Assembly (NCBI GenBank): GCA_934095805.1
Contig: CAKOKV010000062.1
Location: forward strand, 1 to 5,976
DNA from: an uncultured Bacilli bacterium
Lineage (GTDB): Bacteria; Bacillota_I; Bacilli_A; RF39; UBA660
Reading direction: 5' to 3'
Length of the DNA: 5,976 nucleotides
The translations under genes were made by a program, and so were the position numbers. The notes under the pieces are model-generated. The model did not search any database and was not told the DNA's origin. It worked only from the letters and a program-made list of their open reading frames with translations. Each line of letters begins with the position of its first letter. Positions within the stretch are counted from its first letter, which is position 1. Below are positions 1-5,548 of this stretch, piece after piece.

Positions 1-20
1 TTACCCCATTTATAATACAT
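1..20 (-). CDS. 5' end of a gene leaving the left edge (partial)
   Basis: On the minus strand an ATG at 20-18 opens a frame reading MYYKWG before the window ends. It is preceded by a purine-rich AAGGGGGAAG ribosome binding site (about 22-32) at normal spacing, and a perfect TATAAT lies further upstream at 59-54. Only six codons are visible, so the product cannot be named. The strong ribosome binding site and nearby promoter-like box make a real start more likely than chance. It is divergent from the giant gene at 720 and points out of the window. Confidence 0.5.
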
Positions 21-53
21 ATTTCTTCCCCCTTATATATCATATTTTATACT

Positions 54-59
54 ATTATA
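54..59 (-). promoter_or_regulatory. Putative -10 box for the left-edge gene
   Basis: The minus strand reads a perfect TATAAT about 34 bases before the putative ATG at 20. No good TTGACA-like box lies 16-18 bases upstream (the sequence there is AATTAA-like), so the promoter is weak, activator-dependent, or a chance match in AT-rich DNA. The palindrome at 78-100 covers the position expected for the -35 region. Confidence 0.35.
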
Positions 60-77
60 GAAAATACATTTCTAAAT

Positions 78-100
78 TAATTGATACAAAATATCAATTA
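78..100. repeat. Perfect inverted repeat, possible operator
   Basis: Arms TAATTGATA (78-86) and TATCAATTA (92-100) are exact reverse complements around the 5-base spacer CAAAA. The site lies just upstream of the TATAAT at 59-54, where a repressor or activator could control the left-edge gene. As a hairpin it would be all A/T apart from one G-C pair, so a protein-binding site is more plausible than an RNA structure. On the minus strand it contains TTTGTATCAATT, which recurs at 592-603 on the plus strand. Confidence 0.4.
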
Positions 101-132
101 CATTATTATTTTAGCACATAATGAGTATTTTT

Positions 133-147
133 ACCAGTACTATTGGT
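133..147. repeat. Near-perfect 15-bp palindrome
   Basis: ACCAGTACTATTGGT reads almost the same on both strands: seven pairs around a central C with one G/T mismatch. It lies between the left-edge gene and the 69-codon minus-strand ORF. It has no T-tract, so it does not look like a terminator. It may be a small operator or chance. Confidence 0.2.
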
Positions 148-221
148 TACAATTATGTATTTATTTTGATTATAGACTATTTCAATTTCAGTAGTAAAAT
201 CTACAAATTATTCAGTCCTTC

Positions 222-431
222 CTAGTTATCTAGTACTACTACCTCTACTAACTTCTTGCAATAACCTTTTTCGACCAGTTTTCTTAATATGGTTCTCCTT
301 AACTGTTTGCAAAACCTCCCCAGTAAGACATATATCTTTCCTCGATTAGCCACTTCCATTAAACTCAATTTCACTATTGATGCTTTGTGCTTCACTAACA
401 TTTCGCTAATACCTACGTATGTATTAGACAT
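222..431 (-). CDS. Hypothetical small basic protein (69 aa), possibly a remnant
   Basis: This minus-strand ORF starts with ATG at 431-429 and ends with TAG at 224-222. I do not recognise the product. It is rich in Lys, Arg, Leu and Val; its second half (around RFCKQLRRTILRKLVEKGY) looks like one or two amphipathic helices, and it ends in a valine-rich stretch. There is no signal peptide or obvious membrane segment. Its local G+C is visibly higher than the flanking non-coding DNA, which favours real or formerly real coding. Against this, there is no good ribosome binding site before the first ATG; an internal ATG at 401-399 has a weak AGGT upstream, giving a 59-residue alternative. It could be a true small gene, a fragment of a longer gene, or chance. 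Confidence 0.35.
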   Translation of the reverse strand: MSNTYVGISEMLVKHKASIVKLSLMEVANRGKIYVLLGRFCKQLRRTILRKLVEKGYCKKLVEVVVLDN

Positions 432-500
432 TCACTAACTAGATATATGCCATGCACGACACACACAAAAAAGCAATATTTCGATTTGTTCTATATATCA

Positions 501-523
501 AGTTCAAACTAAATAGTTCGAAC
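501..523. repeat. Direct repeat AGTTC(A/G)AAC x2 with palindromic second copy
   Basis: AGTTCAAAC at 501-509 and AGTTCGAAC at 515-523 differ at one base and are 14 bases apart. The core of the second, GTTCGAAC (516-523), is a perfect 8-bp palindrome. The arrangement could be a tandem operator or a remnant of a larger symmetric site. It is short enough that chance cannot be excluded. Confidence 0.25.
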
Positions 524-546
524 AGATTTCTTAATGGAGCGATTGC

Positions 547-566
547 TTAAGTTGTTTACAACTTAA
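547..566. repeat. Perfect 9+2+9 palindrome, candidate operator
   Basis: TTAAGTTGTTTACAACTTAA consists of 9-base arms that are exact reverse complements around a 2-base centre. It lies about 120 bases upstream of the extended -10 box of the giant gene and about 115 bases upstream of the 69-codon minus-strand ORF. There is no T-tract beside it, so a terminator is unlikely; the compact symmetry fits a dimeric helix-turn-helix regulator site. The regulator is not in the window. Confidence 0.4.
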
Positions 567-580
567 CTATCACAATTACG

Positions 581-603
581 AATTAATACAATTTGTATCA
601 ATT
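581..603. repeat. Imperfect inverted repeat sharing a 12-mer with 78-100
   Basis: The segment is symmetric around base 592: 11-base arms with one mismatch, containing ATACAA and TTGTAT. It includes TTTGTATCAATT (592-603), which also occurs on the minus strand within the palindrome at 90-79. In both places a TATAAT follows a short distance downstream (606-611 here, 59-54 there). This could be a shared regulatory site; AT-richness makes a chance match possible. Confidence 0.3.
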
Positions 604-687
604 TCTATAATCATCCTGCTACAATTCTATTTAAATATAAACACTTTTTATTTAAATTTTTATTAATTATGCTAAATTGATCTAATT

Positions 688-699
688 ATATGATAAAAT
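688..699 (+). promoter_or_regulatory. Extended -10 promoter of the giant gene
   Basis: TATATGATAAAAT-like sequence here gives TG, one base, then TAAAAT (694-699), matching the Gram-positive extended -10 pattern TGnTATAAT. No good -35 hexamer sits 16-18 bases upstream, as is common for extended -10 promoters. Transcription would start near 705-707, leaving a leader of only about 13 bases with just room for the ribosome binding site. Confidence 0.5.
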
Positions 700-707
700 G
701 GTATTGT

Positions 708-714
708 AGGTGAT
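708..714 (+). promoter_or_regulatory. Ribosome binding site for the giant gene
   Basis: AGGTGAT lies about six bases before the ATG at 720, a normal spacing. The in-frame TAG directly before the ATG (717-719) excludes an upstream extension, so this site fixes the start. Confidence 0.7.
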
Positions 715-719
715 AATAG

Positions 720-3700
720 ATGGATTATAAATATCAAAGAAAACAAATATTTGGGAAAAGATTAAAAGTTCCAAAACATATTTTAAACAAAGTATATAAT
801 TGTACTCTTTCTTTTAATGAATATATTGAGTATCAATTAGATGATAAAATACCAACTTCTTGCATTAGAGAGTCTGATAGAAGAATTGTAGAAAAGTTTG
901 GTATTGATAGATGCAAAGAATTAGATTGGGAATTAATTAATAAAAGAATTTATGGTAATGACATAAGTTTTAGAGATATATTAATGCATATTGATTCACA
1001 AATAGAAGATATTAATCAAGCTTTGTATGAACTTGTAAAAGATAAAATAAAGCCAAGTGATTATTCACCAAAAATGGCTAAAATATATTCAGATAGATTG
1101 TTTGAAATACCTGCAATTGAAAACTATGAAACATACGATTATAGTGAAAGCAGATTAAGAAATATGAAAAGCAACTTTAATAATGGTAAAGTCAATATAA
1201 AGGATATTGTTAGTAATTGGAAACTATTTAAAGACAAAGATTTAAGCTATTGTTTATTAAATGATGAGAATAATAAAAATAATATTACAGGTAGTTCATT
1301 AAAAGAATTTATGAATAATTATGATACATTAGTGTCTTTAATAGTAGAAAATAATGATATATATAAATTTATTGATACTATTTCTAATAGCACTTCTGAA
1401 GATGAAAAACATAATTATATAAAACAATTTACTGACGATATATTAAGCAATACAAAAAGAAAATATGGAGATTATAGACAACCTTTTAAGCTAACAGATG
1501 AACAATATAAAGAAATATTTAAGTATTCATCAATGGAAGAATATTTAAAAGAATTTAATGAATATGAAGCAACACCTGTAATAGAAGAATTAAAATCTTT
1601 GCCTCAAGACTATGTTTTTAATATGTCAATTCCATTTTCAGAGTTATTGAATTACGATGTTTTATCATTTGTTGGTACATATGGATTAAAAAATATTGTC
1701 GATTTTGATAACGAATGTGGCCATTTCTTTACAAAAAATAATTGTGAAATGTTAAAATCAATGTTTGATATGTATTTACATTATTCAGGAAATGAGCATG
1801 ATTCTAAAAAAACAATTTACACAAAAAAGAATATAGATGAAAATGGTAATTATATTGATAGACCATATACTAAAGATGAATTCTATGAAGCAATGAAAAG
1901 AATGATAAAATATGGTCCTAGTGATTGGAATTATGTTGATAAAGCTCCAGATTATAGAGATATGACAGGGGAATTCAGAGTTAGAAATGCAGAGTTGTTT
2001 ATTTCAGAAGAAGCACCTGAAGAATTACAAAAAAAATTTTATACAAAATCTATTACTCCTCAATTATTATTAGAACATCCAGAATATATTCAATTCTTAA
2101 ATGGAAAAGATTTGAGTTCATGTTTGAAAAATAGAGAAATACAAGTTGAAGGTAGTAATGCATTATATGAATATGAGAATATTTATAAATTTCTAGGTAA
2201 TAAAACTGACTTTAATGGAGTTATGAATTTTATTACTGAATATAGTGATGTTTTAGATATTATCTTCGATAGAAAAATTTCAGATCACTATCAATATGAG
2301 ATAAAGTTTTCAATTAATGATGACATAGACCAAATTCAAAGTAAAATTCATGAAACTTTAAAGAAACTTATTATTGAAAAAGGATTAACTTATCCTACGC
2401 ATATTCCAAAGAAATTAATCGAAAAGTATCCATCTATGTTTTTGGATAAAAATGCGCCTCAAGAATTGCAAGAAGCTTTTTATGGTAGAACTATTACTTC
2501 AGAATTTATTTTATCAAATCCAGCTTATAGAAATTATTTAAAAAATGTTGATTTAGAATGCTTATTTAAATATATGCTTGTTAATATAATGCCTAAAAAT
2601 TTATCAAATAGTATAGTAGCATCTTCACCTTTAGGTCGTAGAACTAGATATTATCAAATTAGTTTTGTTAATGCACTTAAAGAAACTTTTGGTGAATCGG
2701 ATGCTTTAGATGTAATGCTTATATATGGAAAATATATTGAACAAGTTTATGAGGCAAATAATTTTAAAAACTTCTTATATAATCCAGAGTTTACACAGGA
2801 TGGATTTCTTGATGAACTTGATAAAGCGATATTACAAAATATTATTGATGGAAATATGAAATATGATGAGAATATTCCTAGTCATTTCAAAAATAATAAT
2901 CCAACTTTATTCTTAGAAGCAAATGTGCCACAAGAAATAAAAGATAAATTCTATAATAGAGCATTTACATTAAAAGATTTTAATGATAAACCTGAATTAT
3001 TAAATATATTTGAAGATACAAACATAGCATGTGCTTTTTCGGAAAATATGTCTTGGATTATTCCACTATTTAATGATTCTGAAAATTTTAAAACTGGAAA
3101 CTACAATCGTATGAAGGTTATATCAACATATTCTAAAATACAAGATGTAGAACTTCAAAAAGCGTTTAAAGAATATGTCATGGAATTTGGAACTAATATT
3201 GATGTGGAAAAAATAGAATACGTTTCAGAAGTTTTATCAAGACTTTCATTATCAAATTCAAGTGAAATATTTACATTTAGAAAAGAACTTGCTACTCAAA
3301 TATTGAAATCAAATAATCCTTTAGAAAGTTTAAGCAAAATCGAAGATGTGTTTATTAGAAATAATATTCCTACTGTCGGAAAAATATATTCTTGTTTTGA
3401 AATATTACACCCTGATTTTCAAGGATTTAATTTTGAAAATTCAATGGTATCACCAATATTAAAAAAATCATCAACAATGAGCAAAAAAGTAACTGTGTTC
3501 TCTGATTTGATTAAATCATCATTTGGATCTAATAATAGATCTGTCAACGCATATTTAAAAAATATAGAATTTGGATCTAATTTATATGAAAGTATAAAAG
3601 CGGGTCAAATTCAATTTGATTCACTTGGAGAAGTTGAGATAAGAGAATTAACTACTTTTTGTAGTCATTTAGCAACTTTATATAATAATACTATGAAAGC

Positions 3701-5378
3701 TAAAAGGAGTAATGAAACATTCAAATCAACTGGATATGTTTTAACAGATATTTTAGATCTTTCAAAGAAATTATCTCCTGATGGTACGTTAGATTATAAT
3801 TTAGCTGATAGAGTTATTAGAATGTTTTGCGGATTTACTGGTATTGACACATTAGAACAGGCAAAAGAATATATTGAAAGAAAAGTTAGTACTGCTGATT
3901 CACAAAATAGAAATGCATCAAGTTCAGATATGATATTAGAACAAGGAGATTTTATAAAAGGGATTGGCGGTATTTCATATTTAAGAAATATTTTACAAAA
4001 TGGTAGTGTTTCAAAAGAGTATTTGGGATCAAGTGCAGGTAGTGATGCTACTCCACTTGATACTGATATTTCAATGATAATGAGTTCAGATGGAACAATA
4101 AGTGAAAAAATGGATGCAACTGCTGCTTCAAGTTATGGGCCTATATGGTTTGTGCTTAAAAATGATGATAGATTTATAACTACAAGAACAAGTAATGAAA
4201 CATTGGAAGCAAAAATGGATATGTCTAAAATGGAAGTATTCTATACAGGTCTTTTAGGACAAGGACATTATGGAATTAGAACTGGATTTGCTTCTAGTGA
4301 AATAAATTATATTGTTATGGAACATTTTGATCCTCGCGTAGGATTAGAAATTGCTATGAATGGCTTCTATATTCCTGTAGCTAATAAAGAAGGAAAAATT
4401 GTATTTACTCCAAAAAATTATGACGAATTAAGAACTAAAATGAGTGGTTTATCATATTTTAACGAGAATAATTATACCTTCTCTGAAAATCTAATTACAG
4501 AAGAAACAGAATACTTTGCACAGCAAATAGAACAAAGCAATTATGAAGTTCAAGCTAAAAGAGAAAAAATCAATAGTGTTATCAAAAATTCTCTTGAAGA
4601 ATTAGGATTACATCTAAAAACTAATATTGATGGAGATTTAACTGAGGGATTTGTAGAATTGATTGATACCGGTTCAACAGGAAGAGGAACAAATAAACCT
4701 GGTGATGGAGATTTTGATTTTATGATGAGATTAGATAAAACCATATTATCAAATCCAGCTAGATTAAACGAATTAAAGCAAACTATATTAAGAAATTTTG
4801 GGCGCGAAAATTCTTCTGAATTAACTGGAACTGGAGACTTTAGATTAAAGAATGTTCAAATAGATACAGATATAAATGTAGATATTGATATTACATTTAC
4901 TGAAAAAACAGATAAAGTATCGTATTCTACTGATATGGCATTACAAGATAGACTTGCTACTATTCACAGAAATGATCCTGAAAAGTATAAATATGTTGTT
5001 GCTAATATATTACTAGCAAAACAAGTTCTTAAAAAAGCTGAAGCATATAAGCCTAATCGTGGAGAAATACCTCAAGGTGGTTTAGGTGGTGTTGGAATTG
5101 AAAATTGGATTCTTCAAAATGGTGGTTCATTTACTGATGCTGCTAAAAGTTTTGTTGAGGCTGCTGATGGAAAAAGTTTTTCAGAATTCCAATCTACTTA
5201 TCAAATATGGGATTTTGGCGATAATCACTTAGCCGAAAGAAGAGGACTATATGCACATGATAATTTTGTTACAAACAATATGAGTGAAGCAGGATATCAA
5301 AAAATGGTTCAAGCTTTAAAAGAATATTTAAAATCTATAGAAATTTCACAAATAGATACCGAAACTATAAAACGATGA
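720..5378 (+). CDS. Giant multidomain protein with repeat region, unknown mid-domain and C-terminal class I nucleotidyltransferase
   Basis: This 1552-residue protein starts at an ATG with a good ribosome binding site and ends in TGA inside a terminator. No signal peptide or membrane segment is visible, so it is probably cytoplasmic. Residues 1-1070 look mostly helical and contain a ~40-residue unit at 426-465, 573-612 and 730-769, with a diverged copy near 145-180. Residues 1081-1247 form a distinct glycine-rich domain with motifs SDATPLDTD and GIRTGFASSE. Residues 1261-1400 are a class I nucleotidyltransferase: helix, then GSTGRGTNKPGDGDFDF (1318-1334) with D1331 and D1333 as metal ligands, and a third acid at D1388 or D1390. 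Residues 1401-1552 resemble the helical C-terminal domain of archaeal CCA-adding/OAS enzymes (GGLGGVGIE at 1453-1461, then GGSF). Family knowledge says such enzymes transfer nucleotides to RNA, nucleotides, small molecules or proteins; the substrate here is unknown. The fold call is fairly secure. A role in defence, toxin action or signalling would be speculation. Confidence 0.93.
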   Translation: MDYKYQRKQIFGKRLKVPKHILNKVYNCTLSFNEYIEYQLDDKIPTSCIRESDRRIVEKFGIDRCKELDWELINKRIYGNDISFRDILMHIDSQIEDINQALYELVKDKIKPSDYSPKMAKIYSDRLFEIPAIENYETYDYSESRLRNMKSNFNNGKVNIKDIVSNWKLFKDKDLSYCLLNDENNKNNITGSSLKEFMNNYDTLVSLIVENNDIYKFIDTISNSTSEDEKHNYIKQFTDDILSNTKRKYGDYRQPFKLTDEQYKEIFKYSSMEEYLKEFNEYEATPVIEELKSLPQDYVFNMSIPFSELLNYDVLSFVGTYGLKNIVDFDNECGHFFTKNNCEMLKSMFDMYLHYSGNEHDSKKTIYTKKNIDENGNYIDRPYTKDEFYEAMKRMIKYGPSDWNYVDKAPDYRDMTGEFRVRNAELFISEEAPEELQKKFYTKSITPQLLLEHPEYIQFLNGKDLSSCLKNREIQVEGSNALYEYENIYKFLGNKTDFNGVMNFITEYSDVLDIIFDRKISDHYQYEIKFSINDDIDQIQSKIHETLKKLIIEKGLTYPTHIPKKLIEKYPSMFLDKNAPQELQEAFYGRTITSEFILSNPAYRNYLKNVDLECLFKYMLVNIMPKNLSNSIVASSPLGRRTRYYQISFVNALKETFGESDALDVMLIYGKYIEQVYEANNFKNFLYNPEFTQDGFLDELDKAILQNIIDGNMKYDENIPSHFKNNNPTLFLEANVPQEIKDKFYNRAFTLKDFNDKPELLNIFEDTNIACAFSENMSWIIPLFNDSENFKTGNYNRMKVISTYSKIQDVELQKAFKEYVMEFGTNIDVEKIEYVSEVLSRLSLSNSSEIFTFRKELATQILKSNNPLESLSKIEDVFIRNNIPTVGKIYSCFEILHPDFQGFNFENSMVSPILKKSSTMSKKVTVFSDLIKSSFGSNNRSVNAYLKNIEFGSNLYESIKAGQIQFDSLGEVEIRELTTFCSHLATLYNNTMKAKRSNETFKSTGYVLTDILDLSKKLSPDGTLDYNLADRVIRMFCGFTGIDTLEQAKEYIERKVSTADSQNRNASSSDMILEQGDFIKGIGGISYLRNILQNGSVSKEYLGSSAGSDATPLDTDISMIMSSDGTISEKMDATAASSYGPIWFVLKNDDRFITTRTSNETLEAKMDMSKMEVFYTGLLGQGHYGIRTGFASSEINYIVMEHFDPRVGLEIAMNGFYIPVANKEGKIVFTPKNYDELRTKMSGLSYFNENNYTFSENLITEETEYFAQQIEQSNYEVQAKREKINSVIKNSLEELGLHLKTNIDGDLTEGFVELIDTGSTGRGTNKPGDGDFDFMMRLDKTILSNPARLNELKQTILRNFGRENSSELTGTGDFRLKNVQIDTDINVDIDITFTEKTDKVSYSTDMALQDRLATIHRNDPEKYKYVVANILLAKQVLKKAEAYKPNRGEIPQGGLGGVGIENWILQNGGSFTDAAKSFVEAADGKSFSEFQSTYQIWDFGDNHLAERRGLYAHDNFVTNNMSEAGYQKMVQALKEYLKSIEISQIDTETIKR
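1152..1259 (+). repeat. Diverged copy of the ~40-residue unit (aa 145-180)
   Basis: The segment ends in KDKDLSYCLL, closely matching the NGKDLSSCL that ends the unit at 426-465. It keeps the spaced pattern of F, then I/V, then L, then an aromatic-x-x-F before KDL. It is shorter by about three residues and lacks the LF...AP.EL opening, so homology is likely but not proven. It suggests that the repeat architecture extends almost to the N-terminus. Confidence 0.4.
1995..2114 (+). repeat. Repeat unit 1 of the giant protein (aa 426-465)
   Basis: The unit starts LFISEEAPEELQKKFYTKSI and ends HPEYIQFLNGKDL. It shares with units 2 and 3 the pattern (L/M)F-hydrophobic-x-x-x-(A/V)P-(E/Q)-E-(L/I)-x-x-x-F-Y-x-(K/R), then T, then an acidic/hydrophobic helix. 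The three units have identical length (40 residues) and spacing of 147 and 157 residues, so the full repeat is probably a ~150-residue module of which this is the best conserved part. Confidence 0.7.
2436..2555 (+). repeat. Repeat unit 2 of the giant protein (aa 573-612)
   Basis: The unit starts MFLDKNAPQELQEAFYGRTI, aligns without gaps to unit 1, and ends NPAYRNYLKNVDL. It is preceded by THIPKKLIEKYPS, and unit 3 by an equivalent NIPSHFKNNNPT, so the conserved stretch extends about ten residues upstream of the 40-residue core. Confidence 0.7.
2907..3026 (+). repeat. Repeat unit 3 of the giant protein (aa 730-769)
   Basis: The unit starts LFLEANVPQEIKDKFYNRAF and ends PELLNIFEDTNI. It aligns to units 1 and 2 without gaps but is the more diverged of the three in its second half. 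After it the repeat pattern fades into an unrepeated region (about 770-1070) with landmarks such as CFEILHPDF (892-900) and NNRSVNAYLK (938-947). Confidence 0.65.
3960..4460 (+). other. Unassigned mid-domain of the giant protein (aa 1081-1247)
   Basis: The domain differs in composition from the helical repeats: glycine-, serine- and strand-rich. In order it shows GIGGISYLRNILQNGSVSKE (1081-1100), SDATPLDTD (1108-1116), YGPIWFVLKNDD (1139-1150), HYGIRTGFASSEINYIVME (1183-1201), GLEIAMNGFYIPV (1208-1220), and KIVFTP plus an acidic helix up to LSYF. A helix with an L..IL..G pattern followed by strands carrying a SSE element is reminiscent of ADP-ribosyltransferase-like folds, but I cannot identify a full R-S-E or H-Y-E triad, so that is a weak guess. 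It precedes the nucleotidyltransferase domain directly and could be a second catalytic or substrate-binding module. Confidence 0.55.
4500..4919 (+). other. Class I nucleotidyltransferase core (aa 1261-1400)
   Basis: A charged helix (1261-1300) leads to a strand and turn with GSTGRGT (1318-1324), then PGDGDFDF (1327-1334), where D1331 and D1333 should bind metal, then VDIDITF (1387-1393), which supplies the third carboxylate. The order and spacing match the polymerase-beta-like superfamily, most like archaeal CCA-adding enzymes, OAS and CD-NTases. The usual Ser before the first catalytic Asp is Gly here (G1330). All metal-binding acids are present, so the enzyme is predicted active. Confidence 0.8.
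4920..5375 (+). other. CCA/OAS-type C-terminal helical domain (aa 1401-1552)
   Basis: After the catalytic strand come helices with LLAKQVLKKAEAY, then GGLGGVGIENWI (1453-1464) and GGSFTDAAKSF. These correspond in order and pattern to the GGF.GY..E......GSF..vl segment of archaeal CCA-adding enzymes. HLAERRGLYAHDNF (1503-1516) takes the place of the DP....RNVA segment before the final helix. In relatives this domain clamps the nucleotide and acceptor. It makes CCA/OAS-like enzymes a better comparison than bacterial class II CCA or MNT-type minimal nucleotidyltransferases. Confidence 0.6.
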
Positions 5379-5405
5379 CTTATAATGATAAGCCATCGTC
5401 TTTTT
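5372..5405 (+). terminator. Intrinsic terminator overlapping the stop codon
   Basis: Arms 5372-5383 and 5388-5399 pair over 12 positions with one A/C mismatch around the loop AATG, followed by C and TTTTTCTTT. The ascending arm contains the last codons and the TGA (5376-5378), with the mismatch at the last base of the stop. An AAAA just before the stem gives only a weak T-tract for the other strand. The gene is thus terminated immediately, supporting a single-gene transcript. Confidence 0.85.
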
Positions 5406-5423
5406 CTTTGGTCTGCCTATGTA

Positions 5424-5474
5424 TTAAGTAAGGACACAAATATAAATACTTGCAACTTTCTTTTCATTATTCAT
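5424..5474 (-). pseudogene. Probable serine recombinase 5' remnant (16 codons)
   Basis: The minus strand reads MNNEKKVASIYICVLT then TAA, preceded by AAAAAGGAG (5485-5493) ten bases upstream of the ATG. The peptide closely resembles the start of serine-family resolvases/recombinases, which usually read KKVAIYxRVST with the catalytic Ser in the RVS motif. Here Arg is Cys, Ser is Leu and the next codon after Thr is a stop, so the catalytic residue is lost. Read-through gives YIGRPKKK before merging with the terminator of the giant gene; a GRPKK-like stretch occurs in the hinge of some resolvases, which would imply an internal deletion, but this is weak. Alternatively it is a chance short ORF with a good ribosome binding site. 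Confidence 0.45.
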
Positions 5475-5496
5475 TAACCAATCACTCCTTTTTACT

Positions 5497-5548
5497 AAAA
5501 AAGAGGAGACAATGGTATCTAATTAATTCTAAATACTACTGACTCCTC
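5497..5548 (-). terminator. Terminator-like hairpin on the minus strand
   Basis: On the minus strand GAGGAG (5548-5543) pairs with CTCCTC (5508-5503), with a further C-G and A-T beyond a T/T mismatch, directly followed by six T (5502-5497). The loop is long (about 30 bases), so it is a weak or atypical terminator. It lies between the 25-codon ORF and the recombinase-like stub, so it may end transcription of the former or act as a leader attenuator for the latter. Confidence 0.35.

Larger units (their letters stand above)
432..719. other. Intergenic region upstream of the giant gene, no gene seen
   Basis: This stretch has stops in all frames and no convincing short gene on either strand. It holds a short CA run near 460-470, a pair of GTTC-type repeats (501-523), a strong palindrome (547-566), a second imperfect palindrome (581-603), and the promoter and ribosome binding site of the gene starting at 720. 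The cluster of dyad-symmetric sites suggests that transcription of one or both flanking units is controlled here; that is inference. Confidence 0.5.

Noticed and set aside
501..523. CRISPR-like short repeats
   Set aside because: There are only two 9-base copies with a 5-base gap. No array, spacers of constant length or cas genes are present.
1..719. tRNA or other structured RNA gene in the left flank
   Set aside because: No cloverleaf, T-loop GTTCGAAC in a proper tRNA context or riboswitch signature fits. The GTTCGAAC at 516-523 resembles a T-loop, but flanking acceptor and anticodon stems are absent.
720..800. N-terminal signal peptide on the giant protein
   Set aside because: The start is basic (MDYKYQRKQIFGKRLK) but no hydrophobic stretch follows, and no transmembrane segment is visible in the rest.
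4550..4744. 64-codon ORF on the minus strand inside the giant gene
   Set aside because: It lies antisense to the nucleotidyltransferase core, whose codons for conserved motifs fully explain the sequence. It has no ribosome binding site and its Pro/Ser-rich composition is typical of an antisense shadow.
5376..5500. Extension of the giant gene if TGA encoded tryptophan (Mollicutes-type code)
   Set aside because: The frame has no internal TGA, tryptophans are TGG, and a terminator is built around this TGA. The continuation beyond it does not look protein-like.
5503..5526. Plus-strand GAGGAG followed by ATG at 5512
   Set aside because: It opens only four codons (MVSN) before TAA. The GAGGAG is better explained as one arm of the minus-strand hairpin.
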